From Henricia sp. BOLD:AAB3569 (lineage: Eukaryota > Echinodermata > Asteroidea > Spinulosida > Echinasteridae): a DNA stretch of 64,000 bases. Under the pieces are notes generated by a model, which ran no database searches, was not told the origin of the DNA, and saw only the letters and a list, made by a program, of their open reading frames with translations. Positions 36,758-48,300 of the stretch are shown piece after piece (within the stretch, counting starts at the first letter, position 1; each line of letters begins with the position of its first letter). The stretch lies in the NCBI GenBank assembly GCA_037783545.1, contig JBBELK010000461.1, positions 372,001 through 436,000 of the forward strand. Direction: 5' to 3'. A program made the position numbers and the translations under genes.

Positions 36758-36907
36758 TATAGACCTTTTGCACAGGCAGCCATGACAGCGGGAAGTCACA
36801 TTGTCACCGTACATCATTCATGAGTAGGCACTTTGTGGATCTATTGTCACAGTATTTAAATATGAAAACCTGCCCACTGTCATGGCCGCCGGTGCAAAGA
36901 GTCTATA
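36758..36907 (-). repeat. MITE family H, copy 2 (150 bp)
   Basis: TATAGACCTTTTGCACAGGC then AGCCATGACAG is mirrored by CTGTCATGGCCGCCGGTGCA then AAGAGTCTATA. The inner part (TATTTAAATATGAAAACC, CTCATGAATGATG on the minus strand) matches 51591-51738 in reverse. Confidence 0.85.
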
Positions 36908-37139
36908 CTGTTACATGTAGCCTATACTATATTAAACTGTGGGAAAGAATGTTGAATCTTGCTGCGCTTGTGCCAGTTTTTGTCAGTTTTGTGTAACAGT
37001 TTGACCTTTCTTACTGTTTTTAGCATATTTATTCACCCTTTTGGGATACATGTACATTCTCTCCGCCATTAGAGAGCGTGTGCTATGTGTTATCACATAA
37101 TAAGAGCATGATAAGAAAATGAAGAGGTTTTTACTGGAG

Positions 37140-37328
37140 TTAAATTCCATACCCGGTCACCGAGGATTGCTCTCGTTATGACGACATAATGGTAAAAACA
37201 CAATTACAAGGGAAACATTTCACAATTTCACGAGGGAAAAACTGAATTTTTGGAACTTGTCCCATAGGTTTTATACACATGGGGTTTCATGCGCATCCGC
37301 ATGCAGTGGCCGGGTATGGAATTCTTTG
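37140..37328. repeat. MITE family M, copy 2 (about 189 bp)
   Basis: TTAAATTCCATACCCGGTCA is mirrored by GTGGCCGGGTATGGAATTCT. The interior CGAGGGAAAAACTGAATTTT and GGTTTTATACA resembles 27369-27545. Confidence 0.75.
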
Positions 37329-37514
37329 ATAGTCATTTAAGAACAGTGGGGGTCAGATATGGCACTCTTTCCCACACCTTCTTTTCGCTTACCTCGTTTT
37401 CTTGTTCAGCATTTCGGATCTTGCATGCTCCACTTGCTCCTCAGCTTAAATCTTGAGTACTCATAAGTGTGGCAAAAGTTGACTCCAATCCAAGTGACAG
37501 TACGCGACCACCGT

Positions 37515-37556
37515 ATGCGTACAACATGCGTACAACATGCGTACAACATGCGTACA
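37515..37556 (+). repeat. 11-bp tandem repeat (ATGCGTACAAC), about 4 copies
   Basis: Perfect head-to-tail units. Confidence 0.92.
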
Positions 37557-37843
37557 CACAATTGTTAATTAGTCCAGTCAGTGTTCAGATTTTCCGACTC
37601 TTCTCCGTCCAATTGTCGCCACATTCCACAACAACGCACATTTTGCGCGCTTCCACAGTTTACAAAATTACATGTACAATATAATGTCCTTCCTTTGGAA
37701 GTATTCACAGCATATAATACACTCGGACATGGGCAAAACCAACAGAAACACGACAGCTAGATTCCTCCTCAGATGTCGCCATTTTGGATTCGCTTCACTG
37801 AACTCGCGTTTGCATTTGAAGTTGTTGCTTCCCGCCAATGGTC

Positions 37844-37862
37844 GCCCACAAGGGGGCGCTAT
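37844..37862 (+). promoter_or_regulatory. CTCF-like binding motif
   Basis: CGCCCACAAGGGGGCGCTA matches 16 of 19 positions of the bilaterian CTCF consensus TGGCCACCAGGGGGCGCTA as I know it, including the whole AGGGGGCGCTA core. It lies in the gap between the GPCR and CFAP58, outside the recognised repeats. Binding is inferred. Confidence 0.5.
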
Positions 37863-38255
37863 CGCTCTTTAACAGTACTTTGTTTCGGAGCTGGAGGTAA
37901 ATAAACTTTTGTTTTGATATGGAGCGTCGTTATTAATGGTTGGTCACAAAATGACTGCTGTTGATGGCAAAATCCTACTTTTTAAATAACTTTTTGGGGG
38001 GAGGCGCACGGCATTTAAATACAAAATGTACATAGGCCTATTTGTGTTTTTAAACAGTTGAAGCAACAGTTATATTGTAGTTTCAAATTAAGGCTGATGC
38101 GCTTGCCAATGTTACCGGGGCTACACTGAAACCAGTGATACTGCGCTTTAACATGATCGTTTCGGATTACCAGCGAATGTTTAAATCCAGTTACTATGGT
38201 ACTGACGTCACACTATTGCAGTCTTTTGAAGGTATATACACGACAGGATTGATAA

Positions 38256-38385
38256 TTGAAAGATGAATTTAAAAACACGAGAAAATTGCAGTGCCCCGAC
38301 TGGGATTCGAACCCATGTCCTTGGCTTACATGGCCAATTGCTCTAACAACTGAGCTGGGCATCCCGCCAGAGCAACGCTACACTG
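38256..38385 (-). repeat. tRNA-related SINE-like repeat
   Basis: The minus strand reads GCCCAGCTCAGTTGTTAGAG (A box), an anticodon arm TTGGC/CATGTAA/GCCAA that would place TGT as anticodon, and ATGGGTTCGAATCCCAG (B box). The acceptor-stem halves do not pair, so it is a tRNA-derived repeat or pseudogene and not a working tRNA-Thr. An AT-rich tail follows. Confidence 0.7.
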
Positions 38386-39271
38386 AATCTCGTGTTTGTC
38401 TCTCCTTTTCCAACAATGCAGTGGTTCGGGAGGCCAGTGGCACAAAATAAAGGAACAAGGAAAACAAATCAGGCGGAAAAATCATACCTTGCCCGCTACT
38501 CTAATTTTACTTTATATGATTCATCAATCGTGGAACCGATAATTTGGTTTTTGGTTGACTATTTGTAATTGCAGCCCAGTACTATCAACGGACGAAACAT
38601 TCTATCTGATGAAATATTTTACTATTTAACTTCCACGACGATTTAACAAGTAGGGCACAGTCCTATAGGTTTCCACTGATGAGGCCCAGCGCTATGTGAT
38701 TGCAATATGCTATGAAAATGGGGCACTTTCACGGCGCCCAATTCAAAGAAAACTCTGATACATGTCATTCATATAATTGACGAGGCACGGGTGGTTATGC
38801 TTCAAACCTAATCACAAAGTGTGAATCCAAATAACATGGTCCAGAATGTCTGACATGACCGGCGGACTGGGCGACCGTGCATGACACATTTGTAACGGTT
38901 TACGAGACGGAAAATTGATGGAGCTTATTATATTTCGCAGAACGTTATAAATCATTTTACTGTACACGCAGCATCCGATTACACGGTTGCTGCCCAAAGA
39001 AGTTCATTGCTTCCACGAACAGCTCGAAATCGGAATTTGTTCACGACTTATCTCGGAAATACAAACGTTTCCAATTTCCCCTCGTGTTCACCCATTTTGA
39101 AGTTGCCATACTGTCCCAATATTCACGTTACACTGCAGAATGCTTATCGGCTCTCCTGGGCTAAAAACATTGGCTCGGAGTGTCCACGTTATTTACCACT
39201 TGCAGAGAATAATTTTCGAACGATGGCCGTAGGCCTACATGTAAAGAACTATGTTGGAAATATGTGGATCC
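38386..39271. other. No gene seen
   Basis: No recognised feature. Confidence 0.5.
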
Positions 39272-39575
39272 TAACCAGAAACATGTTTCTGACGTTATCA
39301 CGGATTCGACCAATGACCAGCTTCACAGCGGACCAACGCTGTTCATTTGTTGAATTCATTCAACGTCACAAACATATTTCTGACGTCATTACGGATTCGA
39401 CCAATGACCAGCTTCAGTTGCTGAACCAACGCTGATCATTGGTTGAATTCATTCAACGTCACAAACATGTTTCTGACGTAATCACAGATTCGACCAATGA
39501 CCAATGACCAGTTTCACAGCGGACGACCAACGCTAATCATTGGTTGAATTCATTTTAACGTTAAAAACATGTTTT
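39272..39575 (+). repeat. About 92-bp tandem repeat, three units
   Basis: Each unit contains ACATGTTTCTGACGTNATCA, GATTCGACCAATGACCAG and TTGAATTCATTCAACGT or close variants. The third unit has an extra CCAATGA. The open frame over the first units is a by-product. Confidence 0.85.
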
Positions 39576-40088
39576 TTTGATCGCAAAAAACAGGGCCCGT
39601 GTCGGTTTGACCAGATTCGTTATCAGTCAAACCTGACCTTGATTTAAATCACTTTAAGCCAAGAATGTTCGGCTAGGCCTATACAGTAATGCATTCAGCT
39701 GGGTTTGTTTGCGAGACATATCAAATGATAAAAGTCACACACTTTACGCATAAGCAGTTATAAAAGACCCGACGGTAAACCAACCGTTTTATATGTACAA
39801 ATTGCTTTATTGTTGCAAACAGCACTTGAAAATTCGCCTGATGCGATAAAAATGGACGGATAAAAATTAGCGGAAAACCACTAGATATATAAAGTACCTT
39901 ATGCGTTTAAAATTATCTACAATTGAGTTAAACACAAGTGTCTGTATTTGCTGTGGTAAAACAAGACAGGAAATGAATAGAGAATCACCAACATCAAAAC
40001 AACATCATCAAATTAGGAATACATACCGCGCATCAAAAGAAACTTATCAAGACATTTATCCTTTTTCCCCCTTTTATATGCATCTATG

Positions 40089-40234
40089 TTAAAGGCAGAG
40101 GCTCGCCAATGCAATGCGCGCGTGAGGCTAAATTCGTGCCATGAAATATGCAGCTCCATAGCAAAGGCACGGAGCTGCGTATTTCGTGACACGAATTTGG
40201 CCTCACGGTCGCATTGACGAGCCTGTGCCTTTAA
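40089..40234. repeat. MITE family B, copy 2 (TTAA-bounded, 146 bp)
   Basis: TTAA then AGGCAGAGGCTCGCCAATGC is mirrored by GCATTGACGAGCCTGTGCCT then TTAA. The arms extend through AAATTCGTG and CACGAATTT to a GAGCTGC/GCAGCTC core. TTAA at both ends suggests a piggyBac-type target. Other copies are at 2004-2073 and 52750-52890. Confidence 0.85.
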
Positions 40235-41141
40235 AACGTTTATGACAACTATTTCTAAATGTCAATTTCACCTATTGGTATAACCCGAAATTGAGCACGA
40301 CATGCTTGAGTGCCTCTCTATCTGTTAACTGCCCTTCCTGCTGTAAATTAATTTCTTGATAAGTTTCACTTTCAGTATAAAAAAAATGAATTCAAATCTA
40401 CATGCTAATTAAATGTAGGTGTTTGTATATCTGCTTACGCTTTAAAGTTGACCTTTATGTGTAAATGTTTACCCCGATTCGGTGGAAAAATCTTGGTATG
40501 ATAACAAGGTCCAAATAAATAGCACCCCGTGGAAATGTGTAGCCGATGTTTTGGGCTTGGACTCGCTGAGGTCTCTGTAGACTGCACAGATTAACAACAC
40601 CAGCCCCAAGCTTTGAGCGGTTAATATCTCAGCACGGTCCATTTGCTAGAATCTCTTAAATATGAAGACTCCACTGTGAGGTACATTGTTAGGACTAGAC
40701 TTGGGCAATTCCAAAACAGAGTCGAGTAGAATCGATTACACTTTTAATAGGAATCAGAGTCTTGATTCTAGATTTTTGAGGAATCGATTCCTAGTAGGAA
40801 TCGATTCCCCTTCATTTAAATTAGATTTGCAGCTTGCCAATTCCAGAAATTACATCAAATGCCAAAATACTTGACTTCTGCAAGAGTATTCAGCCTCTCA
40901 CAATTTCCACATTATTACGAACGTGTGTATAGCACAGACTGGCATCATTTCATAGACATTTAGTGCCACTTGCTGGAATATATTAGATGTACGAAGAGTT
41001 TTGTTGCATTGTTAGGACCCGTCTCACATAACAAGTATTGCTTGGCGAGTCATAGGGCTTGACTGGTTGTTAATGATTGACGGAAACGTCTACAAGTGCT
41101 TGTTGTGACAGTTTGCGCCGATCGATCAATCATTGTTTGAA
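40235..41141. other. No gene seen; GAATCGATTCC-rich patch
   Basis: Near 40.69-40.81 kb, GACTTGGGCAATTCC and repeated GAATCGATTCC palindromes resemble the ends of decayed hAT-type elements. This is too degraded to bound. Confidence 0.4.
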
Positions 41142-41322
41142 AATGGTCACTGTTATTGATGCATCATATTTACACAAAGTGACTCCAGAATCCGCTGGTC
41201 AAAATCAGAAACATCAGGAAATAATGGCAAATATGATCAACAGAATGCCAAAATGGGGAGAAATGATCTACAAACCATTTGACAAGCAGCTGAGGGAAAA
41301 TTCAATTGATTCTGAATATTAG
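41142..41322 (+). CDS. Unassigned open frame with protein-like composition (weak)
   Basis: The frame from the ATG at 41142 encodes about 59 residues, including KVTPESAGQNQKHQEIM and NRMPKWGEMIYKPF, and ends at a TAG after SIDSEY. The amino-acid mix looks more like real protein than neighbouring chance frames. I recognise no family, see no clear acceptor, and GTATGA directly follows the stop. It could be a terminal exon, a transposon relic or chance. Confidence 0.2.
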
Positions 41323-41370
41323 GTATGAAAGAGTGATTATTTTAGGGATTACAAATGTGGACAATTGTCG

Positions 41371-41551
41371 TTGAGTTTGGAAAATCTTGATGCAGTAAAA
41401 AGCAACTTGGCTCCACCGGGATTCGAATTGCGGACCTTCTACTTATTGTGCAGACGCCCTACCAATTGAGCTATGAAGCCAACTGGTGGTCTCGAATCAC
41501 GGTAGTGCAGTTATTCCTCACTGATTGGGATTGGCTATCGCGTGAGCTTAG
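41371..41551 (-). repeat. tRNA-related SINE-like repeat S1, copy 2
   Basis: Same family and strand as 12408-12588. The minus strand has CATAGCTCAATTGGTAGGGC and GCAATTCGAATCCCGG with shared flanks on both sides (CCAATCCCAATCAGTGAGGA before, CATCAAGATTTTCC after). Similarity stops at comparable points in both copies. Confidence 0.85.
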
Positions 41552-41758
41552 CAACGGTTAAAAGGTTGAAGAGAGGCTCAAAACTTGAAAAAAACTGGCC
41601 CTCGTTGAAAGTTTGAATTCTGAATTTTGGATATTCACAGGGAAAATCTTTTCAGAAGACTAACGTTTAGTAGCTCCTATTTTAAAAGAGCTACATTGGG
41701 GCTTACTACATAGACGGGATTAATGTGTGCGCACACATATTTATATAAATTCATCTTC

Positions 41759-41931
41759 AATAGACAGCCAAAGTGTGACGTGGGTTGCCATGGCAATTGG
41801 CTCTAAACTAACATGGCCGTCGGCAAAAGTACCATTGCAAAAGCACAGGGACACGGTTCAGTGATTTTTAGTTTAGATCCAATTGCCTAGGCAACCAACA
41901 AAAGGTGACGTATTCACTTGGGCAGTCTATT
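41759..41931 (-). repeat. MITE family A, copy 2
   Basis: Reverse of 170-342 with the same length of 173 bp. Ends AATAGACAGCCAAAGTG and CACTTGGGCAGTCTATT are inverted. Confidence 0.85.
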
Positions 41932-42184
41932 GGAACTACTTCTCTCTTCCATTTCAGTAAGGTTGTTCCAGTCAAATGGTTGATTATAATTTAGGGACAT
42001 TGCAAATCTTGTATACACGCTTTAAGATGGATTATTCCATTGTACAATTTTACAAAAGGTACTGAGCAGTTCAATAGCACTATATATACATGTAGTATTA
42101 ACATTATATTTGGTTACTTAGGGGAAGAATGTTGAACACATCTCTCGTCAAAAGACAAACTGGAAAGCATGTTAATGGATGAGC

Positions 42185-42311
42185 CTAGGCTGTGACTTTT
42201 CCTGTACCTGGCTGTTTAAGGTTAAATCCACCGCCAGTGAACCGTGGTCCATCCATACGCTGTGGTTGGATGGGTGCTGTCCCTGCTTGTGCCAAAGCAC
42301 GCTCCCGCTCC
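42185..42311 (-). CDS. CFAP58: CFAP58 last coding exon (residues 232-273 of the visible part)
   Basis: Acceptor TTATTTCCAG, then a G completing a split Arg codon, RERALAQAG, PQRMDGPRFTGGGFNLKQPG, TGKVTA and the TAG stop at 42185-42187. The FTGGGF motif near the C-terminus is characteristic of the family. No canonical AATAAA was found within about 200 bp downstream, so the transcript end is not placed. Confidence 0.93.
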
Positions 42312-45300
42312 CTGGAAATAAGAATTTTTAAAAAATAAATGTATAACAATTATCGTATTTATAAAGTGCACATTCCATATGGATATGTTTACATGTGCTG
42401 CACATTATAATGGGTTTTATGAAGGTAAGTGTCTTCTACCTAAACATCGAGATACATAGGTGGGTGGTGCCATTGGCAGCTGACGGCTAGAGACACCAGG
42501 TAGTCTCCTCCAACGAAAGAGTGCTAGTATGGGATCTTTTAAAAGTATTACACAACACACTGGACCAACGGCTTTACATCCCTTCTGAAGGATGGAGCAA
42601 CTAAGTGCCTAGTCTTGGCTCCAAGACTTTTGTCATTTGTTTGTTCTCGTAGTAGAAGCCCTCTATTGTGCAGTTGACCAGACTTTGACAAAGATCTTGG
42701 CTATTTGCTCTGTGGCTGCTTAACTTCTTTCTTTCTTTTTTAGCCAATATTCCCCCGAAAAGTTAAAGGAGCCAATCGGCGATCGAGATCAGATGTGTTT
42801 GTTACGATTTGAAACCAACAGCGTGCACGTAGACATTTATCTGCAGCAAGGACGCGCTACGTTGTACAGCCGATAGGATAGACAGAATGCGTTACCGGTA
42901 GCAACAGTGCGCCGAGGCCAATTTTGCATAAGACTGTCAGTCATTACTCATGTGAGTAGGTCATTTGCACGATCTGGTTCTGCCAACGACTGGACAGAGT
43001 AGCACAGACTACTAAGTGCTTTGTCAAGGACAGAGGTACCATGGCCAGGTGTCATTACGGAGTTTTCGATTGGACGACGGAGAGAAACACGACGGTGAAA
43101 AATCTGACCGCGAACACGTCGTTGCACAAACGTCCTGTCCTACTTTTATTCCATTTCGATTTTTACGACGACTTGAGATCGAGTCATGAGATCCAAAAAT
43201 GTGTTGTTGAAGGTGAAATGTTACCTAAACGTTGCCGTCGTCGCCACAACGTTGATTTGCCCCAACTACCGTCCTAGAAATCAGACGACGACGACACGGC
43301 AAAGTCAACGCATGCGCAGATGAGTCGGGATAGCAATTCATCCGTCGTAGAATCATCCGTCGTGCAGATCGAAAACTCCCTAATGTCAAGCCCGCAACAC
43401 CAAATTTTCACCCGAGTGTTGTGAGTCAATGAACCCCAACCACTCAGCAATGGTACCCCATGTGACCAAAGCCCTGAACAACTTGAGACACGGAGCTGTA
43501 AGCACTCAGGGGCAGTTCAGAATTATTCAGAACGGGATCAGTGCCAAAATCAAAGAGCGTAGGCGGTTGAAGTGGAAAGCTTTTTTCAGGTTTGAAAAGG
43601 TGGCTTTGGGAAAATTGAAAAGCTGCCTTGGAGAAGATGGGGAAATTGTGATGTTGCAGTAACATCAGAGAATTGATCCATTGTTGATCTCTTCTTTTTC
43701 CTGCAGACTTTGTGGAGTGCCTGTCATGAATATTACATGCGAGGAGTGCATTTTTCAAAAGGGTACCTGTCTCCTTCATCAAAACTACAAAATACTAATA
43801 CATGTAGCAACCAGGGGGCAGCGGAAGAAAATAATCTTTACATCAGGTACGGGGGGCAGATTGTACCATTTTAGACTTATTTCAAGTCCAAGATCATGCA
43901 TACTTCACAAATTTATGAGAAGTATACCTGTGTATGGGTTTACGGTAGCACCATGTGAATCTTACATGTAATCATATACCTTAGGCCAAAAAAAAAAATA
44001 GTACTGCTTTTCCGATTACATGGCATTTCAAAATAGGGTAGGTAGGTAGGGAATTTTTTTTTTTTTGCAAATTTGTTTTGTGCACAATCATATGCATCTG
44101 CGTGTAGTCAAGACTCAAGGGTAACAAGAGTTTAAAGAAAAAAATTGAGTTTAAGGAAAAGTACAAGTCAATCCCTGCCCTCCAGTCCAAAACAAACTTT
44201 TAATCAATTGTTTTGGTCCCTGAAAAGCAGTCGCGCCACCGCGCGCTAGGCAGTGCGTGATCGAAATCGATCCAAATAAATGTAGAATCCATACACTGGA
44301 AGGATTATAGGCACTTGTACATGTACTCCAATGCAGTACTTTTAGTTGATGGATTCTACGCGCCGTACATAGTACGGCGAAATTTCGCGGGAATAGTACG
44401 ACGAAATTTTGCAATAGTGCGGCGAAAATACGCAATAGTGCGGCGAAAATACGCTATAGTCATGATAGTACAGCGAAGTTTTACTGTAAAAAAAAAACCA
44501 AGGTGCGCGCTAAAAAAATGGCGAGAATCAGCCACCGTACTCACCAGTCCAGGGCACTACATTAATTCAGCTCTAGCTCTGCATGCACAGTTTCTGTATT
44601 CAGGCGCGCGTATGTACTTCGTTGGCTGGTGCGCTGACATGACGCACGATGTACATGATACGATGACCGCCTCAACCGCCGTATGTGGCGAAAAGATCGT
44701 CCAGGCGCGGCGCGCAGTTTACATAACCCTTGATGGGAAAGGGAACTACCCGGGGATCGTCGCGGTTGTAAAATTTATTGAAAGCCTGCTTTCGTGCGCC
44801 TTTGAAGCACGTCGTTAGAAATTAATTTATACGTTTATATACATGTATCGATACACTATTTTTTTTTTTTCCAAACATTTTTAGGGTCTCAGCCTAAAAA
44901 TAGGGTCGGTCGGGAAACCGGAAGCAAAATTATTATTTTTTTTTGGCCTTATACATAATTGGTGATACGCAATATCAGACTTGAAATAAGTCTAAAATGG
45001 CACAACCCGCCCTCCGTGCCCGATATCAAAAATTTATTCTTACGCTGCCCCCAGGAAAGCAACATGACTTTCTCTCACTTTGGAGAATTGAAAGCTGTGC
45101 AAAGGCCCACTGTATGACTTGCATTGACCCAGTAGCAAATGATGCACTGGGCCTTTAAACCCCCATATAATCCCTTACAAGCCATCTTAGGATCAGTACC
45201 GTATATTTCAGCTGTGCATGTAGTAATACCCCAATGTACGGCACACGTATGATACACACACAACATGTTTGATTAGGACCTGCCAGTACGGCACGATTTG

Positions 45301-48300
45301 CCTCCGATGTTATTTTTCCAACCTTTGAAATTCTACACAGCGGAGCACTTTTTTAGGGCAATAACAGGCTACAATAGGATCGCCTGGGATTTAATACAGC
45401 TAATAGTGAACCCTTGGGGTTCAGTTTGTTGACTTTAGACACACATAAACCACTGGTTTAATCGACTACATCCAGTAGCCGCGTTTGTTCCCTTACTCGC
45501 ACTCTCAGAACATAATGAAATGGAAATCAGCGAGAGTTGGCAAAATACGAGTCTGGGGCAATTCAGTTCATATCTTAATAGCATCTTTGGTGTGATTACA
45601 TTCACTGCGATTTTTCTCGCCTTATTTTCCTGTACCTATCTTCAACCCCCCTCCCCCCTTAACCCCCTCAAGGACAATATATACGGCCACGCTGCACTGC
45701 ACAGATTCTAATCTTGCTTAAAAACAATTTTGTTCGTTGCCAGTGGCTACAGAGCTGCACGCTCGCACAAAAATATGAGCATTCAAACCACGTCATATGA
45801 AGGAAGCAGTGTAGTATACTATAGCTGCCAGTTTTCAAGTGGCAATTTATGGGGTATTAGAACGCATCATCGGACAAGGTTTCATTTTTGGCTCAAATGT
45901 ATGAGGCTATAGCAGTGGCAAGATGAGTAGGTAGCTGTACTGTGACAAACTGTGACAAAATGATTGATTTTAGGCATTGTTATGAGGCTATGGCAGTGGC
46001 AAGATGAGTAGGTAGCTGTACTGTGACAAACTGTGACAAAATGATTGATTTTAGGCATTGTCATGAGGCTATGGCAGTGCAAGATGAGTAGGAAGCTGTA
46101 TTGTGACAAACTGTAACAAAATGAGTGGTTTTAGGCATTGTTCTGAGGCTATGGCAGTGGCAAGATGAGTAGGAAGCTGTATTGTGTTAAACTGTGACAA
46201 AATGATTGATTTTAGGCATTGTTATGAGGCTATGGCAGTGGCAAGATGAGTAGGAAGCTGTACTGTGACAAACTGTGACAAAATGATTGATTTTAGGCAT
46301 TGTTATGAGGCTATGGCAGTGGCAAGATGAGCAGGAAGCTGTACTGTGACAAACTGTGACAAAATGATTGATTTTAGGCATTGTTATGAGGCTATGGCAG
46401 TGGCAAGATGAGTAGGTAGCTGTACTGTGACAAACTGTGACAAAATGATTGATTTTAGGCATTGTCATGAGGCTATGGCAGTGCAAGATGAGTAGGAAGC
46501 TGTATTGTGACAAACTGTAACAAAATGAGTGGTTTTAGGCATTGTTATGAGGCTATGGCAGTGCAAGATGAGTAGGAAGCTGTATTGTGACAAACTGTCA
46601 CAAAATGATTGATTTTAGGCATTGTTATGAGGCTATGGCAGTGCAAGATGAGTAAGAAGCTGTATTGTGACAAACTGTGACAAAATGATTGATTTTAGGC
46701 ATTGTCATGAGGCTATGGCAGTGCAAGATGAGTAGGAAGCTGTATTGTGTTAAACTGTGACAAAATGATTGATTTTAGGCATTGTTATGAGGCTATGGCA
46801 GTGAAAGATGAGTAGGAAGCTGTATTGTGTTAAACTGTGACAAAATGATTGATTTTAGGCATTGTTATGAGGCTATAGCAGTGGCAAGATGAGTAGGAAG
46901 CTGTATTGTGTTAAACTGTGACAAAATGATTGATTTTAGGCATTGTTATGAGGCTATGGCAGTGGCAAGATGAGTAGGAAGCTGTATTGTGACAAACTGT
47001 GACAAAATGATTGATTTTAGGCATTGTCATGAGGCTATAGCAGTGGCAAGATGAGCAGGAAGCTGTATTGTGTTAAACTGTGACAAAATGATTGATTTTA
47101 GGCATTGTTATGAGGCTATGGCAGTGCAAGATGAGTAAGAAGCTGTATTGTGACAAACTGTGACAAAATGATTGATTTTAGGCATTGTCATGAGGCTATG
47201 GCAGTGCAAGATGAGTAAGAAGCTGTATTGTGACAAACTGTCACAAAATGATTGATTTTAGGCATTGTTATGAGGCTATGGCAGTGCAAGATGAGTAAGA
47301 AGCTGTATTGTGACAAACTGTGACAAAATGATTGATTTTAGGCATTGTCATGAGGCTATGGCAGTGCAAGATGAGTAGGAAGCTGTATTGTGTTAAACTG
47401 TGACAAAATGATTGATTTTAGGCATTGTTATGAGGCTATGGCAGTGAAAGATGAGTAGGAAGCTGTATTGTGTTAAACTGTGACAAAATGATTGATTTTA
47501 GGCATTGTTATGAGGCTATAGCAGTGGCAAGATGAGTAGGAAGCTGTATTGTGTTAAACTATGACAAAATGATTGATTTTAGGCATTGTTATGAGGCAAT
47601 GGCAGTGGCAAGATGAGCAGGAAGCTGTATTGTGACAAAATGATTGATTTTAGGCATTGTAATCAAAAGCACAGCTGCAGAGTTCGCTTTGATAATTAAA
47701 AAGAAAATAATTTTTCTTTCTCTCCTTTTCTTCTTTCATTTACATTTACCAATTTTTAATTTTTTTTAAAACAACTCTGATAGCAAGACAAAATGTGGTT
47801 TCATTTTCCTCACACTAACAAAGTAAAAGTTTAATTTGCATTTTCACTGCCACATTATGGTTGTGTGGGTTACGTATATCATTTGGCAAAATCTGTAAAC
47901 GATTTTTAATTTCTTTCTGTTAAATGCCTCATCCCAACTATTTACCACAGGGAGACTACAGTGGAAACACTGACAACATTTAAAGAATAGAGACAAGTCT
48001 GATCTGGAAGAAAGCCAAAGTGGACCCACATACCGGGTACCAATTCATGCATGACACAAGGTGTTAATGTGATTGCCCCTAAGATGGCTGCCTGTGCAAG
48101 GGTTCTATAGAGACAATATTAGACACACTCACCTCCCCTGTTGCTCCTTCCGCTTCTGTGCATAATACTTCTTCTTGACTTCTTGCAGTTCTCGCGCTAA
48201 CCGCTCAATCTCATACTTGTATTCCTGTACTTGGGATTCGTACATGTTGAGCTCCGATGCCATGCCCTGAAACAAGAAGCAGAGACCAATATTCACACTA

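Larger units (their letters stand above)
42312..48132 (-). other. CFAP58 intron (5.8 kb) with repeats
   Basis: Contains the inverted-repeat element at 43052-43385, the inverted-arm element at 43800-45060, the small palindrome at 45101-45158, the 81-bp minisatellite array at 45902-47660 and one MITE H arm at 48070-48111. No other exon is recognised in it. Confidence 0.85.

Noticed and set aside
38283-38365. Functional tRNA-Thr(TGT) gene
   Set aside because: D, anticodon and T arms look good, but the acceptor-stem halves do not pair and SINE-like flanks follow.
45882-46513. Minus-strand frames with a 27-residue repeat (MTMPKINHFVTVCHS)
   Set aside because: By-product of an 81-bp satellite unit divisible by three; interrupted wherever an 80-bp unit occurs; lies in a CFAP58 intron.
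45902-47660. CRISPR-like array
   Set aside because: Contiguous tandem units without unique spacers in an animal genome.
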